Source of the DNA: Gammaproteobacteria bacterium
GTDB taxonomy: Bacteria; Pseudomonadota; Gammaproteobacteria; Chromatiales; Chromatiaceae
Assembly (NCBI GenBank): GCA_019136395.1
Contig: JAGVUH010000204.1
Location: 1-5,788, forward strand
Reading direction: 5' to 3'
DNA length: 5,788 nucleotides
Part shown: positions 1-5,788 of the stretch, piece by piece
How positions within the stretch are numbered: position 1 is the stretch's first letter
Layout of the letters: every line of letters starts with the position of its first letter
Notes under the pieces: generated by a model
The model's database searches: none
What the model saw: only the letters and a program-made list of their open reading frames with translations
What the model was told of the DNA's origin: nothing
Made by a program: the position numbers and the translations under genes

Positions 1-259
1 GGCCCGCCAGCAGGAGCACCAGCGCCGCCGCGAGGCCCTGCTGGACCATATCGAACGGGACCGGGAGCACTTTCTCAACCAGGGCCCCTGGCAAATTTCC
101 CCGCCGCCCCCCAATCCTCCCAGTCCCCCTAATCCCGCCAACCCTGGTCATCCGCCGGCGCCCGAGGCATCGGGCCCGGTTGCGCCGGGCGGCGACGCCC
201 CCCTCGCCTACCCACCCCTGCCGGGCTGGAACAACCGCTGGTATTACCAGGGGTACTGA
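1..259 (+). CDS. Proline-rich protein of unknown function, C-terminal part (5' end outside window)
   Basis: I do not recognise this gene. The frame that enters the window at position 2 stays open for 85 codons and ends in TGA at 257-259; no start is visible, so the gene begins to the left. The first 25 or so residues are highly charged (QQEHQRRREALLDHIERDRE) and look helical, possibly the end of a coiled coil. A low-complexity Pro/Asn/Ala/Gly stretch follows (SPPPPNPPSPPNPANPG and similar), and the protein ends in an aromatic tail, GWNNRWYYQGY. No membrane segment or catalytic motif is visible. The tail resembles short aromatic C-termini of envelope or surface-exposed proteins, but no function can be inferred. 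That it is a real gene is supported by the intact frame, the sharp compositional change along it, and the tight convergent end against bioA. The proline run could also arise by chance in GC-rich DNA, so some doubt remains. Confidence 0.6.
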   Translation, partial: ARQQEHQRRREALLDHIERDREHFLNQGPWQISPPPPNPPSPPNPANPGHPPAPEASGPVAPGGDAPLAYPPLPGWNNRWYYQGY

Positions 260-271
260 GGACTCAGCCCC
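250..271. terminator. Inverted repeat spanning both convergent stop codons
   Basis: GGGG (250-253) and CTGA (256-259) pair with TCAG (264-267) and CCCC (268-271), leaving a two-base TA bulge and a four-base loop. The TGA of the plus-strand gene and the TGA of bioA lie in opposite arms. The position between two convergent genes suits a bidirectional terminator, but no T-run follows on either strand. It is therefore not a canonical intrinsic terminator, and the pairing may partly reflect coding constraint. Confidence 0.3.
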
Positions 272-1556
272 GGGCCAGTTCCTCGACCACGGCGACGGTG
301 GCGGCACACAGTCGCGCCAGGTCCGGTGCCTCGATCACGAAGGGGGGCATCAGATAGACCAGCCGGCCAAAGGGCCGCAGCCACACACCCATTTCCACCA
401 GGCGGCGCTGGATGTCGCGCATGACCACCGGCCGGTTCAATTCCACCACGCCGATGGCCCCCAGGACCCGGACCTCCGCCACCCCGGGCAGACCCCGGCA
501 GGGGGCCAGTCCGGCCTCCAGACCGGCCTGGATGGCGCGCACCTCCCCCGCCCAGTCCCTGGCCAGGAGGAGGTCGATGCTGGCGTTGGCCACGGCGCAG
601 GCCAGGGGATTGCCCATGAAGGTCGGGCCATGCATGAAGACCCCCGGCGTTCCCGAGGAGATGGTCGTGGCCACCTCCTGGCTGGCCAGGGTGGCGGCCA
701 GGGTCAGGTAACCCCCGGTGAGGGCCTTGCCCAAGGTCATGATGTCCGGGCTGATCCCGGCGTGTTCACAGGCGAAGAGACGGCCGCTGCGGCCGAAGCC
801 GGTGGCGATCTCGTCGGCGATCAGCAGTACCCCGGCGGCGTCGCACAGGTCCCGCACCCGCCGCAGGTAATCCGCGCTGTAAAAGCGCATGCCGCCGGCC
901 CCCTGGACGATGGGCTCCAGGATCACCGCCGCCAGTTCCTGGCGATGCCCCCAGAGCAGCTCCGCGAACCCGGCCAGGTCCCCGTCCTGGCAGGGCTCGC
1001 CAAAGCGAGGGGTGGGGGCCGGGGCGAAGAGCTGCCGGGGGAGGACCTGGGCGAAGAGGTGGTGCATGCCGGTGACGGGATCGCACACCGACATGGCGCC
1101 AAAGGTGTCGCCATGGTAGCCGGACCTAAGGGTCAGCAGCCGATGACGATCGGGCTCGCCCCGGGCCTGGTGGTACTGGAGGGCCATCTTGATGGCCACC
1201 TCCACCGCCACCGAGCCCGAATCGCAGAGAAAGACGTGCCGCAGCGGGGCCGGGGTCAGGGCCACCAGGCGCTCGATCAGCCCCACCGCCGATTCGTGGG
1301 TCAGGCCGCCGAACATGACGTGGGCCATGGACGCCAACTGGTTCCGCAGGGCCTGGTTGAGGACCGGATGGTTATAGCCATGGATGGCGCACCACCAGGA
1401 GGACATGCCGTCGATGAGTTCCCGCCCGTCCATGAGCTCGATCCGGCAGCCCCGGGCGGCGCGCACCGGATAGACGGGATCCTGGTTCAGGGTCGCGGTG
1501 TAGGGATGCCAGGCGTGGGCCCGGTCGATGGCCAACAGTTCTTCAACGGCGCGCAC
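264..1556 (-). CDS. bioA: Adenosylmethionine-8-amino-7-oxononanoate aminotransferase (DAPA synthase)
   Basis: PLP-dependent class III aminotransferase of biotin synthesis. It transfers the amino group of S-adenosylmethionine to KAPA (8-amino-7-oxononanoate), giving 7,8-diaminononanoate, in the cytoplasm. The 430 residues match the roughly 430 usual for BioA and align end to end with the E. coli protein as I remember it. Visible hallmarks: WHPYT (Tyr19), DGMSSWW (Trp54/55) and [15 protein letters not shown] (Tyr147) in the active site, [14 protein letters not shown] segment at 213-222 ([10 protein letters not shown]), [13 protein letters not shown] with the PLP-nitrogen Asp248, LGKALTGG with the Schiff-base Lys277, [14 protein letters not shown] at 307-320, and WLRPFG with substrate-carboxylate Arg394. 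No key residue is missing. The start is GTG at 1556-1554; an in-frame TGA lies shortly upstream, no earlier start exists, and no clear Shine-Dalgarno is seen. It begins about 42 bases after the 92-residue gene, so it may be last in a zipA-led unit. No other biotin gene is in the window. Confidence 0.97.
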   Translation of the reverse strand: MRAVEELLAIDRAHAWHPYTATLNQDPVYPVRAARGCRIELMDGRELIDGMSSWWCAIHGYNHPVLNQALRNQLASMAHVMFGGLTHESAVGLIERLVALTPAPLRHVFLCDSGSVAVEVAIKMALQYHQARGEPDRHRLLTLRSGYHGDTFGAMSVCDPVTGMHHLFAQVLPRQLFAPAPTPRFGEPCQDGDLAGFAELLWGHRQELAAVILEPIVQGAGGMRFYSADYLRRVRDLCDAAGVLLIADEIATGFGRSGRLFACEHAGISPDIMTLGKALTGGYLTLAATLASQEVATTISSGTPGVFMHGPTFMGNPLACAVANASIDLLLARDWAGEVRAIQAGLEAGLAPCRGLPGVAEVRVLGAIGVVELNRPVVMRDIQRRLVEMGVWLRPFGRLVYLMPPFVIEAPDLARLCAATVAVVEELARG

Positions 1557-1598
1557 GGGGGCACCCGATCGTCTGACCTGCCTTGGTTGTCAGGGGGG

Positions 1599-1877
1599 TC
1601 AATTGAGCTTGCGCCCCTTGGTCAGGCCGGCGATGGGGACCACCTGGGTCGTCGGCGGCTCATCCGTGTAGTAGGGCTTTTCGGTGATCCGCCCCTGCTC
1701 GTCCGCCAGTTCCCGTTCCCGGGCGGCGATCAGGGCCAGGCACTGGCGGACGTCCTCGATGGTCGCCGCCGAGAGGGGATGCTTCAGCCCGGGTGGCGGC
1801 GTGACATCCTTGATGATGGCCGTCAGGGTCTTGCGCATGGCCATCAGGATTTGCTGTTCCTTGGTCAAGTCTTGCAT
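1599..1877 (-). CDS. Small protein of unknown function (92 aa) between ligA and bioA
   Basis: I do not recognise the family. It is probably real because it has an ATG at 1877-1875 preceded by a good ribosome binding site (CGGAG, minus strand 1888-1884, six-base spacing), fills the gap between two same-strand genes, and reads like a soluble protein rather than high-GC shadow sequence. Residues 5-24 (KEQQILMAMRKTL core) look helical. A TPPPG turn (26-30) and HPLS follow, then a second probable amphipathic helix (about 36-62, EDVRQCLALIAARERELADE). The last 30 residues are extended and polar (KPYYTDEPP, then VVPIAGLTKGRKLN). There is a single cysteine (Cys46), no membrane segment and no signal peptide. 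A two-helix soluble protein, perhaps a binding partner, is the most that can be said. Placement downstream of ligA suggests co-transcription but does not define a role. Confidence 0.78.
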   Translation of the reverse strand: MQDLTKEQQILMAMRKTLTAIIKDVTPPPGLKHPLSAATIEDVRQCLALIAARERELADEQGRITEKPYYTDEPPTTQVVPIAGLTKGRKLN

Positions 1878-1933
1878 GAAAGGCTCCGTTTGGTACTTCC
1901 CATGCCCGCCCAGGCAGCAGGGGAGTGTGTGGG

Positions 1934-4999
<3,066 letters not shown>

Positions 5000-5040
5000 A
5001 GGCAGGTGGGGCCAGGGGTTGGAGTGGAAAAGCGCGGCAA

Positions 5041-5054
5041 AGTATAACCGTTAT
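5041..5054 (-). promoter_or_regulatory. Probable zipA -10 element with overlapping palindrome
   Basis: On the minus strand TATACT (5046-5041) matches the sigma70 -10 at five of six positions. It would start transcription near 5034, about 35 bases before the zipA ATG. No good -35 lies 16-18 bases upstream. The perfect palindrome ATAAC-C-GTTAT (5044-5054) overlaps the -10 and spacer, where a repressor could act. This is a small AT-rich island in very GC-rich DNA, which favours a promoter. Confidence 0.4.
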
Positions 5055-5118
5055 CGGCCCTGGCCATAGCGCTGCGGCGGCGGGCCGGGGCTCTCCGCGA
5101 TGGGCGGGGCGCCGCGGC

Positions 5119-5158
5119 GTGAGGGCTGGGGACAAAAAGGCTTAAGATGCCGGGCATC
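5119..5158 (+). promoter_or_regulatory. Weak candidate promoter and palindrome upstream of rlmL
   Basis: TAAGAT (5143-5148) with GTGAGG 18 bases upstream (5119-5124) is the best sigma70-like pair before rlmL, but it is poor (four and three matches of six). It would start transcription about 32 bases before the ATG. GATGCC-G-GGCATC (5146-5158), a perfect 13-base palindrome, falls on the predicted start site and could be an operator or chance. Nothing else is evident in the rest of the 187-base intergenic region (5000-5186). Confidence 0.2.
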
Positions 5159-5186
5159 GTCCCCCCGTAGTCCTTCGCCCGCCCTG

Positions 5187-5788
5187 ATGCCTGACTTCTT
5201 CGCCACCGCCCCCCGGCACCTGGAATCCCTGCTGGCCGACGAATTGCTGGCCCTCGGCCTGGCGGGGGTCAAGGAGGCCCGCGGCGGCGCCCGCTTTTCC
5301 GGTCCCCTGGCGGACGCCTACCGCGCCTGTCTCTGGTCCCGGGTGGCCAACCGGGTCCTCCTGCCCCTGGCCCGCTTCCCCGCCGCGGACAGCGACAGCC
5401 TCTACACCGGGGCGGCGGCCATCCCCTGGGAAGAGCACCTCTCCCCCCGGGGCAGCTTCGTCGTCCAGTTCGATGGCACCGCGGACGGCATCAGTCACAG
5501 CCAGTTCGGCGCCCTGCGGGTCAAGGATGCCATCGTCGACCGGTTTCGGGCCCGCTGCGGGGAGCGGCCCAGCGTCGATCGGGCCACGCCGGACCTGCGC
5601 GTCCAGGCCTATCTGCACCGGGACCAGGTGACCCTGAGCCTGGACCTCTCCGGCGATTCCCTGCACCTGCGCGGCTACCGCCGGCTGGGGAGCGCCGCCC
5701 CCCTCAAGGAGAACCTCGCCGCCGCCATCCTTCTGCGCGCCGGTTGGCCGGAACTGGCCGCGGCGGGGGCCGCCCTGGTCGATCCCCT
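5187..5788 (+). CDS. rlmL: 23S rRNA (guanine) methyltransferase RlmL / RlmKL, N-terminal part (3' end outside window)
   Basis: RlmL makes m2G2445 in 23S rRNA using S-adenosylmethionine. In Gammaproteobacteria it is usually fused to a second methyltransferase (RlmK, m7G2069), but that part, if present, is beyond the window. The 200 complete codons seen align with the N-terminus of E. coli RlmL: FFATAPRHLESLLADEL (4-20), LWSRVANRVLLPL (49-61), a THUMP-type RNA-binding region (about 45-155) with HSQFGALRVKDAIVDRFR (104-121) and VDRATPDLRV (130-139), then LDLSGDSLHLRGYR (152-165) and APLKENLAAAILLRAGW (171-187), which leads into the first methyltransferase domain. The catalytic motifs lie outside. 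The start is ATG at 5187-5189, matching the family N-terminus; no Shine-Dalgarno is visible in the C-rich leader, so initiation may depend on other features. It is transcribed away from zipA. Confidence 0.95.
   Translation, partial: MPDFFATAPRHLESLLADELLALGLAGVKEARGGARFSGPLADAYRACLWSRVANRVLLPLARFPAADSDSLYTGAAAIPWEEHLSPRGSFVVQFDGTADGISHSQFGALRVKDAIVDRFRARCGERPSVDRATPDLRVQAYLHRDQVTLSLDLSGDSLHLRGYRRLGSAAPLKENLAAAILLRAGWPELAAAGAALVDP

Noticed and set aside
75..160. CCx-rich run as a repeat array
   Set aside because: It is the proline/asparagine codon run of the partial gene, without a regular DNA period.
1557..1598. Possible terminator hairpin between the 92-aa gene and bioA
   Set aside because: Only four- or five-base arms with a ten-base loop and no T-run on the minus strand could be found.
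5142..5666. A 174-codon minus-strand frame opposite rlmL
   Set aside because: The plus strand aligns throughout with RlmL; the minus frame is Gly/Ala/Gln-rich shadow sequence.

Overview
This is an ordinary chromosomal housekeeping stretch from a GC-rich gammaproteobacterium. ZipA is restricted to Gammaproteobacteria, and zipA directly upstream of ligA is a typical arrangement there. The strong G/C bias at third codon positions and the protein sequences would suit the Chromatiales (purple sulfur bacteria) or relatives, but that narrower placement is inference. I see no mobile element, CRISPR array, RNA gene or accessory system.

Layout from left to right: (1) positions 1-259, plus strand, the C-terminal end of an unrecognised proline-rich protein. 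(2) bioA on the minus strand, whose stop codon lies 4 bases from the stop of that gene, inside a small inverted repeat. (3) A 92-residue minus-strand protein of unknown function. (4) ligA, minus strand, with its C-terminal BRCT domain displaced into another frame by an apparent one-base surplus and with a tandemly duplicated helix-hairpin-helix unit. (5) zipA, minus strand, overlapping ligA by an ATGA junction. (6) A 187-base divergent intergenic region with two short palindromes and a good -10 hexamer for zipA. (7) The first 200 codons of rlmL (rlmKL) on the plus strand, cut by the window edge.

zipA, ligA, the small gene and bioA all run leftward with short gaps (4-base overlap, about 68 and 42 bases), so they may form one transcription unit that starts at the divergent region. 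zipA-ligA is almost certainly co-translated. The small gene has its own good ribosome binding site and may have its own weak promoter. The products serve unrelated basic functions: cell division (ZipA), DNA replication and repair (LigA), biotin synthesis (BioA) and 23S rRNA modification (RlmL).

The two observations most worth following are the ligA frameshift (sequencing error or real) and the duplicated helix-hairpin-helix unit in LigA. Everything else is routine or speculative.
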